Below, in pieces: positions 8,282 to 15,325 of a DNA stretch of 64,000 nucleotides (position 1 is its first letter; the number at the start of each line of letters is the position of its first letter). The position numbers were made by a program, and so were the translations under genes. Source of the DNA: JAFASC01 sp034669505 (GTDB lineage Bacteria; Pseudomonadota; Alphaproteobacteria; Rhizobiales; Beijerinckiaceae); assembly GCA_034669505.1 (NCBI GenBank), contig JAXDNJ010000041.1, positions 25,280-89,279 on the forward strand, read 5' to 3'. Under the pieces are notes generated by a model. It saw nothing but the letters and a program-made list of their open reading frames with translations. It searched no databases and was not told where the DNA came from.

Positions 8282-8992
8282 ATGGCTCGGGTCCGCAGTC
8301 CCAATTTCCCCGCCGTGCCGTTGGGATCGGCGCTCGTGATGGCAAAGAAGGCGTTCGACAAAGAAAACCGCAACAAGATGTCTCGCGCCACCTTGGGGCT
8401 CCACCTCGGGCACAAGACGCTCAGCGGTCCCGCGACTATCAAGATCGGAGCCCTGCGCTCCTACGGCCTCGTGGACGGCAGCGGCGATGAACTCCGGGTG
8501 TCCGATGATGCCGTAACTGCCGTGATGGCTCCGGCCGATTCACGCGAACGCAAGGAGGCTATGCGTCGGCTAGCTCTCAACTCCGAACTTTTCAAAGAAA
8601 TCCACAAGGAATTTCCCGACACGCTGCCGAGCGAGGATAACCTTCGCTATTGGCTCGTGAAGCGGCAATTCACTGCCAAAGCCGCTCAGATCGCCGCGAA
8701 GGCTTATCTCAGTACTATGCGACTTGTCGAGAGTGGAAAGGAACCCTATGATGAAGGGAGCGATGAGGACTTGGAGGACCTTGGCCCTATGCAGACCGAC
8801 CTCAGCGGCAATACACGCCAGGAGCCGGGCGGCGCCGGCACGGTGGTCACCCGCAAGGAGATCAAGGACGATTTCAGCGTCCTGCTAAAGGGCAACCGGC
8901 TGCAAATCAGCGCCACGGTGGATGCTGACGGCATTGCCCGCTTGAAGCAGGTCCTCGACAAGTACGAGGAGATTTTGAAGCTCCTCCAGTGA
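8282..8992 (+). CDS. uncharacterised 236-aa protein
   Basis: I do not recognise the family with certainty. The gene has a strong ribosome-binding site (CAGGAGG) seven bases before ATG. Residues 1-75 look like a helical DNA-binding or winged-helix region (SALVMAKKAFDK, MSRATLGLHLGHKTLSGPATIKIGALRSYGLVD), followed by a helical segment ending near residue 155. An acidic, low-complexity linker (DEGSDEDLEDLGP) comes next, and the C-terminal 50 residues resemble a small strand-rich unit with RLKQVLDKYEEILKLL as the last helix. Related proteins occur in islands and prophages, where they accompany restriction or immunity genes. It is transcribed toward the right end of the transposon. Confidence 0.75.
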   Translation: MARVRSPNFPAVPLGSALVMAKKAFDKENRNKMSRATLGLHLGHKTLSGPATIKIGALRSYGLVDGSGDELRVSDDAVTAVMAPADSRERKEAMRRLALNSELFKEIHKEFPDTLPSEDNLRYWLVKRQFTAKAAQIAAKAYLSTMRLVESGKEPYDEGSDEDLEDLGPMQTDLSGNTRQEPGGAGTVVTRKEIKDDFSVLLKGNRLQISATVDADGIARLKQVLDKYEEILKLLQ

Positions 8993-9050
8993 ACTGCAAA
9001 GGTTGCCCTAGGTTAATGCGGTTCCCGGCGCTGCCGGGTAAACCCCTGCG

Positions 9051-9281
9051 GTGCCCCGATACTTTTTCAACGTTCACGATGGTCAGAACCTGCCGGATGT
9101 TCAGGGTGTCGAACTCGCCGACAGGGACGCCGCCCACCGAGAGGCGTTCCGCGCATCGGGCGAGATGCTAAAATCGGCAGACCGAAAATTCCTGCGCACG
9201 GACGTTTGGGAAATGCACGTCACCGATGAATCTGGGGCGACTGTCTGCCGGCTAAAGTTTTCGGCCGAGGACTGCACCTAG
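9051..9281 (+). CDS. DUF6894 family small protein
   Basis: This 76-residue protein starts with GTG and opens PRYFFNVHDGQ, the signature of the DUF6894 family widespread in alphaproteobacteria. The middle (GVELADRDAAHREAF) and the WEMHVTDESGATVCRLKF end also fit. The function of the family is unknown. It is the last gene inside the right end of the transposon, whose inverted repeat begins about 55 bases beyond the stop codon. Confidence 0.8.
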   Translation: MPRYFFNVHDGQNLPDVQGVELADRDAAHREAFRASGEMLKSADRKFLRTDVWEMHVTDESGATVCRLKFSAEDCT

Positions 9282-9336
9282 CTCGCGGAGTCGAATTAGG
9301 ACACCCGCCCCGGCAACTTAGGACACCGGGGGATAG

Positions 9337-9350
9337 ATTAGGACAGTACC
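9337..9350 (-). repeat. right terminal inverted repeat of the transposon
   Basis: The complement reads GGTACTGTCCTAAT and matches the left end at 5775-5788 in 13 of 14 positions. Going inward there are two more TGTCCTAA boxes (complement of about 9318-9325 and 9295-9302) at roughly regular spacing of 20-23 bases, suggestive of transposase-binding sites. Confidence 0.7.
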
Positions 9351-9505
9351 GGGCGGCGGCGCAAGAACAAGACAAGAACATTTCTGCGCGATATCTTTCC
9401 CGCCTGGTGCGCGAAACGCGCCAATCGAGAGAACCGGCGAAACCCCGCCGTCACCCTCCCCGTTTCCCCTCACGAGCGAGGGGGCAACCAGCAAGGGAGG
9501 CCTCA

Positions 9506-10489
9506 ATGGCAGGAAGAAACTGGCGGGACGAAACCCCTAACCGCGACGATTATTGGGCGGAGAACCCGCGCAATCGCCCTGGTTATGACGGCAACGACTA
9601 TTACGGCCGCAGCTCCGCCCGCGATCAGGGCCGCAGCGATTACGGTGGTCGCGGCCGCGACGAGCGGAGCTCCGGCAGCGATTTCGGCCGCAGCCGCTCC
9701 TATCAGGGCGGCGACTGGGGCTCTGATCGCGGCGGCGGCCTCGGCGATTATGGCCAGGATTTCTCCCGTGACGTTCGCCGCGACAGCTACGGCGACACCA
9801 ATCCCTTCGGCGGCAACCGCAGCTATGAGTATGACGACGCGAACCACCCGCCTGGGCGGAGCTACGGCCGCGATTACACCGGCTATGGCGACTGGAGCCG
9901 TGGACCTGGCCGCGACTATGGCCGCGACCGCGGCGGCGCCTTCTGGAACAGCGACGGCGATAATCGCCGCGACTGGGAGTACAACCGCCGCAGCTGGTCG
10001 GGCGGCGATCATGGCCGTGGGCGTGGCAACGACGAGCGCGGCTTCTGGGACCGCGCCTCGGATGAAGTCTCGTCCTGGTTCGGCGACGACGACGCCGAAC
10101 GACGACGACGACAAGATCAGCATCGCGGCCGCGGCCCGCGTAATTACACGCGCTCCGGCGATCGCATCCGCGAGGATGTAAGCGATCGGCTGACCGACGA
10201 CTGGCACGTCGATGCGACGGAGATCGAAGTGACCGTTTCCGGTACCGAGGTGACGCTGACCGGCACGGTCACGAGCCGCGAGCAGCGCCGCCGCGCCGAA
10301 GACATCGCCGAAAGTGTCTCGGGTGTCACCCACGTGCAGAACAATCTGCGCGTCAAAAATTCAGAGCAATCCATGAGCGGCAGCGGAACGAATGCGAATC
10401 AGAGCGCGAGCGGCGGCATGGGCACGCTCGGCTCGCCTACAGGTACATCGAGCGCCGGCGGCGTCCGCGGCACCAACAACCGCCGCTGA
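9506..10489 (+). CDS. BON domain protein with Arg/Gly/Tyr-rich low-complexity region
   Basis: A 327-residue protein. I chose the ATG at 9506 because GGGAGG lies six bases upstream and the sequence MAGRNWRDE is a natural start. Residues 1-190 are low complexity, rich in Arg, Gly, Asp, Tyr and Ser with repeated YGRD and GRD units. A SWFGDDDAERRRRQD motif around residue 190 marks a Rhizobiales family. The BON domain follows (about residues 215-285), with VSDRLTDDWHVDATEIEVTVSGTEVTLTGTV and ending GVTHVQNNLRV. A Ser/Gly tail closes it. BON domains bind membranes or ligands and are linked to osmotic or envelope stress. It is monocistronic, followed by a terminator. Confidence 0.88.
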   Translation: MAGRNWRDETPNRDDYWAENPRNRPGYDGNDYYGRSSARDQGRSDYGGRGRDERSSGSDFGRSRSYQGGDWGSDRGGGLGDYGQDFSRDVRRDSYGDTNPFGGNRSYEYDDANHPPGRSYGRDYTGYGDWSRGPGRDYGRDRGGAFWNSDGDNRRDWEYNRRSWSGGDHGRGRGNDERGFWDRASDEVSSWFGDDDAERRRRQDQHRGRGPRNYTRSGDRIREDVSDRLTDDWHVDATEIEVTVSGTEVTLTGTVTSREQRRRAEDIAESVSGVTHVQNNLRVKNSEQSMSGSGTNANQSASGGMGTLGSPTGTSSAGGVRGTNNRR

Positions 10490-10510
10490 TTCGAATTAAA
10501 CTTTCCAGTG

Positions 10511-10540
10511 GAAGGGCGCCGCAAGGCGCCTTTCTTTTTG
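10511..10540 (+). terminator. rho-independent terminator after the BON gene
   Basis: A GGCGCC / GGCGCC stem with a GCAA loop, extended by flanking A and T residues, is followed by TTTCTTTTT. It begins about 22 bases after the BON protein stop. Confidence 0.8.
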
Positions 10541-10625
10541 CTGCTGTGACGGTGAAGTGACAGACATCGGCACAGACATTGCTAAGCTACAGACATGTTT
10601 CCGCGTCACGAGGGGGGAGCGGATC

Positions 10626-10883
10626 ATGTCGGAGAATGTCGTCAGCCTGCACGGGACTTACGTCCCCACGGCGCCCGAAACGAGTAAGGTCGTTATCGAG
10701 GAGTTGGAGCGTTTGTTGAAGGCGGCGCGGTCCGGCGAGATCATCGGCATTGCCGGAAGCTTCGTCCACAGCAACAAGACGATCACCTATTCCTATGCCG
10801 GCAAGGTCGCCGGCTTCGGGCTGATCGGCGGCATCGAATGCCTCAAGGAGCGGCTGCTGCGCATTGCACTAGCGCGGGAGTGA
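10626..10883 (+). CDS. hypothetical 85-aa protein
   Basis: I take the ATG at 10626, preceded by a very strong AGGGGGGAG ribosome-binding site, rather than an upstream GTG at 10557. The 85-residue product has a helix (VVIEELERLLKAARSGEI) followed by strands IIGIAGSFVHSNKTITYSYAGKVAG and a final helix. Small proteins of this build are frequent in rhizobial genomes and prophages, but no function is known. Its 3' end overlaps the convergent MarR-family gene by 15 bases. Confidence 0.7.
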   Translation: MSENVVSLHGTYVPTAPETSKVVIEELERLLKAARSGEIIGIAGSFVHSNKTITYSYAGKVAGFGLIGGIECLKERLLRIALARE

Positions 10884-11363
10884 TGCTCCGGAGCCTTGTC
10901 GCTCGGCCTCGACGCGCTCCAGCATGCGCTTTAGCCCCCGCTCTAGCCCCTCCCGCTCGTTCGCGCTGAGCGACGCGAGTATCTCGTCCGAGTAGGTGCG
11001 CGCGAGCGGGATGATCTCTGAATAAAGCCTTCGGCCCTTCGCACTCAGGATAAGAAATGACTCGCGCCGGTCTTTCGCGTTGTTTCTGAGCTCGACGAGG
11101 CCGCGCGCGCGGAGCTTCGCGATCGCACGGCTGACCACCGTCTTGTGCAAATGGCGCTCCGCCTCGATGTCCTTGGCGCGCAGCATGTCGCCCTCGCCTA
11201 CGGTCGCGAGGACGCGCCATTCGGGAATGCTCAGGCCGAACTTTTTCGAATACACTTCCGCAAAGCGCGTGCTGGTATAGTCGGCAAGCACCGCCAGCTG
11301 ATACGGCAGGAATCCCCGCAAGCTGAAAGGCTCTTCGGCTTTTGCTTTCTTCCGCGCGTCCAT
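10869..11363 (-). CDS. MarR family regulator of the homogentisate cluster
   Basis: A 164-residue winged-helix regulator; the ATG at 11363 has a GCGAGG site upstream. Residues 40-60 hold LSIPEWRVLATVGEGD, then the recognition helix region RHLHKTVVSRAIAKLRARGLVEL, and the wing DRRESFLILSAKGRRL, the classic MarR pattern. It diverges from the homogentisate catabolic operon, and a perfect 21-bp palindrome lies between the two starts. MarR proteins usually repress neighbouring catabolic genes and release DNA on binding an aromatic ligand, so it probably controls the cluster and itself. The ligand is not known from sequence; homogentisate or a precursor is the likely candidate. Confidence 0.9.
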   Translation of the reverse strand: MDARKKAKAEEPFSLRGFLPYQLAVLADYTSTRFAEVYSKKFGLSIPEWRVLATVGEGDMLRAKDIEAERHLHKTVVSRAIAKLRARGLVELRNNAKDRRESFLILSAKGRRLYSEIIPLARTYSDEILASLSANEREGLERGLKRMLERVEAERQGSGASLPR

Positions 11364-11405
11364 GGCCTCGCTTGACTTGGTTTCGGCCCGCCAATAATGT
11401 CGCGA

Positions 11406-11426
11406 ATAGTTGCTTGACGCAACTAT
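11406..11426. promoter_or_regulatory. palindromic operator, candidate MarR site
   Basis: A perfect inverted repeat ATAGTTGC / GCAACTAT with a 5-base TTGAC spacer. It lies about 43 bases upstream of the MarR gene start and about 47 bases upstream of the FAD hydroxylase start, an ideal place to control both directions. Size and symmetry are typical of MarR-family operators. Confidence 0.75.
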
Positions 11427-11472
11427 CTTCGAACACGCCATGAGAAGCGTGGGCCAAGGCACAGGGTGGAAA

Positions 11473-13095
11473 ATGGCGACCGAGCCGCGCACCGGTCTCT
11501 TCCAGTTCGGCTATCGCCGCTGCCCCGATCAGGACAGGCGCGAACCCGCGTGGCATCCCTTGATCGTCGTTGGCGCGGGTCCTGTCGGCCTGTCGGCTGC
11601 GATCGACCTCGCGCAACGCGGACGCAACGTCGTGCTGCTCGATGACGCCGACCGCATTGGCGAGGGCTCGCGCGCGATCTGCTTCTCAAAACGCTCGCTC
11701 GAATATTGGGATCGCCTCGGCGTCGGCGAGCGCATGGTCGGGAAAGGCATCGTCTGGCAGGTCGGCAAGGTTTTCCTGGGTGACGAGCTCGTCTACCGCT
11801 TCGATCTATTGCCGGAAGGCGGGCACAAAATGCCGGCCTTTATCAATCTGCAGCAATATTACGCCGAAAAGTTTCTGTGCGAGCGCGTCGCGGAGATGCC
11901 GGAGATCGATCTGCGCTGGCGCAACAAGGTCGCTGGCCTGCAGCCGGCGAACGATCATGTGCGCCTGACGATCGACACGCCGGAAGGTCGCTACGTGCTT
12001 GCCGCCGATTACGTGATCGCCTGCGACGGCGCGCGTTCGAGTCTCCGCGGCATGGTCGGGGCCGATTTCGTCGGCGAAGTCTTTGAAGATCAGTTCCTGA
12101 TCGCCGACGTGCGCATGAATGCGGAATTTCCGACGGAGCGCTGGTTCTGGTTCGACCCGCCGTTCCATTCCGGCCAGTCCGCGCTGCTGCACAAACAGCC
12201 GGATGACGTATGGCGGATCGACCTCCAGCTTGGGCCGGATGCCGATCCCGAAATCGAGAAGCGGCCGGAAAACGTGCGCCCGCGCATCGAGCGCATGATC
12301 GGCCACGGCGACTTCGAATTCGAGTGGATCTCGCTCTACAAGTTTCAGTGCCGGCGCATGCAGCGCTTCATCCACGGCCGCGTAATCTTTGCCGGTGATT
12401 CCGCGCATCAGGTCTCGCCGTTCGGTGCGCGCGGCGCGAATTCCGGCCTTGAGGACGCGGAGAATATCGCCTGGAAGCTCGATCTCGCGCTTACCGGCAA
12501 AGCCCCGACGTCGCTCCTCGATTCCTACGATATCGAGCGCATTGCCGCGGCGGATGACAATATCGGCCACTCGACGCGCTCGACCGATTTCATCGCGCCG
12601 CATTCGCGCCACGAGCAGCGGCTGCGCAAAGCCGCATTGCGGCTCGCACGCAGGCACGATTTCGCCAAGCGCATGGTCAATGCCGGTCGGCTGTCGACGC
12701 CGACCGCGTACGACACCCCATTGTCGACGCCCGATGCTGAGGAATGGCGCGGCGGACCAAAGCCCGGCACATCGATGCTCGACGGGCCGCTACAGGATGG
12801 CGACGGTCGCGATTGCTATCTGAGCGAAGCATTTTTGGCGCGGGGCCGCGGCTTCACATTGCTTGAATATGCGAACGGACGCTCCGCAGAGTGCCCTCCC
12901 GATGTGGCACGCATTGTAATCGGCAACCGCACTGAGGGCCTTCGCGATCCGACAGGCGCCTTCGCCAGGCGTTACGACTGCGCGCCCGGCAGCGCCTATC
13001 TCCTGCGGCCAGACGGCTATGTCGCGGCGCGATTCAAACAGGCGCAAGCATCGGCAATCGCCGACGCGCTTCGCCGCGCCAGCGGTTGGCAATGA
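11473..13095 (+). CDS. FAD-dependent aromatic monooxygenase (class A flavoprotein hydroxylase)
   Basis: A 540-residue protein of the MhpA/PheA-type flavin hydroxylase family. The FAD-binding VVGAGPVGLSAAIDL motif is at about residues 32-46, the DG motif is YVIACDGARSSLRG, and the second FAD (GD) motif is VIFAGDSAHQVSPFGARGANSGLEDAENIAWKL. I start at the ATG at 11473, because the upstream in-frame TTG lies inside the operator palindrome. As first gene of a maiA-hmgA-fahA operon it probably hydroxylates an aromatic acid toward homogentisate, for example a hydroxyphenylacetate, but the exact substrate is inferred from context only. The C-terminal 120 residues form the thioredoxin-like domain of this family. 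Confidence 0.85.
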   Translation: MATEPRTGLFQFGYRRCPDQDRREPAWHPLIVVGAGPVGLSAAIDLAQRGRNVVLLDDADRIGEGSRAICFSKRSLEYWDRLGVGERMVGKGIVWQVGKVFLGDELVYRFDLLPEGGHKMPAFINLQQYYAEKFLCERVAEMPEIDLRWRNKVAGLQPANDHVRLTIDTPEGRYVLAADYVIACDGARSSLRGMVGADFVGEVFEDQFLIADVRMNAEFPTERWFWFDPPFHSGQSALLHKQPDDVWRIDLQLGPDADPEIEKRPENVRPRIERMIGHGDFEFEWISLYKFQCRRMQRFIHGRVIFAGDSAHQVSPFGARGANSGLEDAENIAWKLDLALTGKAPTSLLDSYDIERIAAADDNIGHSTRSTDFIAPHSRHEQRLRKAALRLARRHDFAKRMVNAGRLSTPTAYDTPLSTPDAEEWRGGPKPGTSMLDGPLQDGDGRDCYLSEAFLARGRGFTLLEYANGRSAECPPDVARIVIGNRTEGLRDPTGAFARRYDCAPGSAYLLRPDGYVAARFKQAQASAIADALRRASGWQ

Positions 13096-13102
13096 GCTTT
13101 TC

Positions 13103-13324
13103 ATGCAGCAGACGCTCTCGACCTCATCAAACTTCGCCGATCCCGACGCGGCTTATCGCATGATCGTCGAAGCGCATCGCGGCTTGCGCGATGAAGACAG
13201 CGCCGCACTCGACGCGGCGCTCGTGCTGCTGCTCGCAAACCATATCGGTGATCTCAACGTGCTGAAAGAAGCTCTGGAGCAAGCGGCGCAGACGCTCTCG
13301 ACAAAAATGGGCGTTGCGCAATGA
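13103..13324 (+). CDS. DUF2783 domain protein
   Basis: A 73-residue protein matching DUF2783, with SNFADPDAAYRMIVEAHRGLRDEDS followed by LDAALVLLLANHIGDLNVLKEALEQA. The family occurs almost only beside class A flavin hydroxylases of aromatic catabolism, so it may be a small partner or stabiliser of the upstream enzyme; that is inference. It starts 7 bases after the hydroxylase and its stop codon overlaps the maiA start by four bases (ATGA), so translation is coupled. Confidence 0.88.
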   Translation: MQQTLSTSSNFADPDAAYRMIVEAHRGLRDEDSAALDAALVLLLANHIGDLNVLKEALEQAAQTLSTKMGVAQ

Positions 13325-13956
13325 AACTGCACGGCTACTTCCGCAGCGCGGCGAGCTATCGCGTCCGTATCGCTCTCAATCTGAAGGACCTCACTGCGGA
13401 GCACCACTTTCATCATCTGCGCAAAGGCGAGCAGCGCGTCCCGGATTATCTCGCGCTCAATCCGCAGGGCTTCGTGCCGACGCTCGAGACGGACCACGGC
13501 GGCATCATCACGCAATCGCTGGCGATCATCGAATGGCTCGACGAGACTCATCCCGAGCCGCCGCTTCTGCCGAAGAATCCGACGCCACGCGCGCGGGTGC
13601 GTGCGTTTGCGATGGTTCTTGCCTGCGACACGCATCCAATCCAAAATCTCGGCGTGCTCAATCGTCTGCGCGCCGCGAAGCTCCCGGAAGATTTCGTCAC
13701 CCAATGGGCAGCTGACATCAATGAGCAAGGGCTCGATGCCTGCGAGCGCTCGATCCTCACCGAACGCGGCCCATTCTGCTTCGGCGCCGCGCCGACCATC
13801 GCCGACATCTGCCTCGTGCCGCAGCTCTACAATGCCCGCCGGTTCAAGGTGGATGTGTCGAAATTCCGGCGGCTCATCGAAGCAGAAGCGGCGTGTCTCG
13901 CGCTCCCCGCGTTCAAGGACGCCGCGCCGGAACAACAGCCGGATTACGAAGCTTGA
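13321..13956 (+). CDS. maiA: maleylacetoacetate isomerase
   Basis: A 211-residue zeta-class glutathione transferase, which isomerises maleylacetoacetate to fumarylacetoacetate using glutathione. The N-terminal thioredoxin-fold domain carries the zeta active-site SAASYRVRIALNLK (residues 9-22; the family motif is SSCxWRVRIAL, here with Ala-Ala in place of Ser-Cys) and LNPQGFVPTLE. The second domain is helical, ending TIADICLVPQLYNARRFKVD. Normal length. It overlaps DUF2783 by four bases and precedes hmgA by ten bases. The active-site change from Ser-Cys to Ala-Ala leaves the first Ser, so activity remains plausible. Confidence 0.93.
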   Translation: MKLHGYFRSAASYRVRIALNLKDLTAEHHFHHLRKGEQRVPDYLALNPQGFVPTLETDHGGIITQSLAIIEWLDETHPEPPLLPKNPTPRARVRAFAMVLACDTHPIQNLGVLNRLRAAKLPEDFVTQWAADINEQGLDACERSILTERGPFCFGAAPTIADICLVPQLYNARRFKVDVSKFRRLIEAEAACLALPAFKDAAPEQQPDYEA

Positions 13957-13966
13957 GGAGAGCGCC

Positions 13967-15316
13967 ATGAATTACGCCGCGCCGCAAACCGTCGCCGACG
14001 CACGCGCCGTCGGCACCATCACCCCCGGCTACATGACCGGCTTCGGCAATTCCTTCGAGACGGAGGCGCTTCCCGGCGCGCTGCCGATCGGCCGCAACTC
14101 GCCGCAGAAATGCTCGTACGGGCTTTATGCCGAGCAGCTCTCCGGCTCGCCCTTCACCGCGCCGCGCGCCGCGAACGAGCGCTCGTGGCTTTATCGGATT
14201 CGCCCTTCCGTGAAGCACAGCGGTCGCTTCCGCAAAACCGACGTCGGTCTGTGGCGGACAGCGCCCTGCCCCGGCAGCGAAATGCCGATCGGCCAATTGC
14301 GCTGGAGCCCAACGCCGCTGCCGAACGAGCGGCAATCCTTCATCGAAGGCGTGCGCACGATGACGACAGCGGGCGATGCCAATACGCAGACCGGCATGGG
14401 CGCGCATGTGTATCTAATCACACGCTCGATGCAGGACGAGGTCTTCTATAACGCCGATGCCGAGATGCTGTTTGTCCTGCAGCAGGGCAAGCTGCATTTC
14501 TTCACGGAGTTCGGCATCATCGATGCGGAGCCGGGCGAGATCGTCGTCATTCCGCGTGGTGTGAAGTTCCGGCTGGAGCTGGTCGATGCATCGGCGCGCG
14601 GTTATCTCTGCGAGAATTACGGCGGCGCGTTCACGCTGCCGGAACGCGGGCCGATTGGCGCCAACTGCCTCGCGAATTCCCGCGACTTCATGACGCCGGC
14701 CGCGGCTTACGAGGATCGCGACGTTACGACCGAGCTCTATGTCAAATGGGGCGGGCAGCTCTATTGCACGACGCTGCAATATTCGCCGCTCGATGTGGTG
14801 GCCTGGCACGGCAATTACGCGCCGTACAAATACGATTTGCGGCGCTACTCACCCGTCGGACCGATCCTATATGATCACGCCGATCCCTCGATCTTCACGG
14901 TGCTAACCGCGCCATCGGAGACGCCCGGCACGGCGAACATCGATTTCGTCATCTTCCCTGAGCGCTGGCTCGTGGCGGAGAACACGTTCCGCCCACCGTG
15001 GTATCACATGAACATCATGTCGGAATTCATGGGACTTGTTTACGGCATCTATGACGCGAAACCGGAGGGCTTCGTGCCGGGCGGCATATCGCTGCACAAT
15101 TGCATGCTGCCGCACGGCCCGGACGCGCAGGCTTTCGAACATGCGAGCAATGTCGAATTGAAGCCGGTGAAGCTCACCGGCACGATGGCTTTCATGTTCG
15201 AGACGCGCTTTCCGCAGCATGTGACGCGGTATGCGGCCGAGCTCGACACGCTGCAGAGCGACTATGCTGATTGCTGGAACGGCCTGCAGAAGCGCTTCGA
15301 CCCGACGCGGCCGTAA
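13967..15316 (+). CDS. hmgA: homogentisate 1,2-dioxygenase
   Basis: A 449-residue enzyme that opens the ring of homogentisate with O2, giving maleylacetoacetate, in tyrosine and phenylacetate breakdown. The start ATG at 13967 has GAGGAGAG upstream. Typical segments are YMTGFGNSFETEALPGALP near the N-terminus, YGLYAEQLSGSPFTAPR, and the C-terminal cupin with PPWYHMNIMSEFMGLVYG carrying the iron ligands His and Glu, followed by the distal LHNCMLPHGPD. Length and order are normal. It lies between maiA and fahA in one operon that completes the central homogentisate pathway. Confidence 0.97.
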   Translation: MNYAAPQTVADARAVGTITPGYMTGFGNSFETEALPGALPIGRNSPQKCSYGLYAEQLSGSPFTAPRAANERSWLYRIRPSVKHSGRFRKTDVGLWRTAPCPGSEMPIGQLRWSPTPLPNERQSFIEGVRTMTTAGDANTQTGMGAHVYLITRSMQDEVFYNADAEMLFVLQQGKLHFFTEFGIIDAEPGEIVVIPRGVKFRLELVDASARGYLCENYGGAFTLPERGPIGANCLANSRDFMTPAAAYEDRDVTTELYVKWGGQLYCTTLQYSPLDVVAWHGNYAPYKYDLRRYSPVGPILYDHADPSIFTVLTAPSETPGTANIDFVIFPERWLVAENTFRPPWYHMNIMSEFMGLVYGIYDAKPEGFVPGGISLHNCMLPHGPDAQAFEHASNVELKPVKLTGTMAFMFETRFPQHVTRYAAELDTLQSDYADCWNGLQKRFDPTRP

Positions 15317-15325
15317 GTTTCGAGC

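Larger units (their letters stand above)
5766..9359. mobile_element. IS1-family-type transposon with passenger genes and tRNA-like gene
   Basis: The element proper runs from 5775 to 9350 (3576 bp). Its left end reads GGTACTGACCTAAT (5775-5788) and the inverted right end reads GGTACTGTCCTAAT (complement of 9337-9350), 13 of 14 matching. The nine bases GGGCGGCGG abut both ends exactly (5766-5774 and 9351-9359), as expected for a 9-bp target duplication, although the sequence is GC-rich and simple. IS1-family elements duplicate 8-9 bp and begin with GGT, which agrees with the IS1-type transposase inside. A 13-bp direct repeat TTAGGACACCGGG occurs near both ends (5810-5822 and 9318-9330). Passengers lie on both sides of the transposase. 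Confidence 0.75.

Noticed and set aside
9503..10333. Long minus-strand frame (about 276 codons) antisense to the BON gene
   Set aside because: Its Ala/Val/Ile-rich translation is a mirror of the repetitive GGC/GCC codons of the BON gene's low-complexity region; there is no ribosome-binding site or domain.
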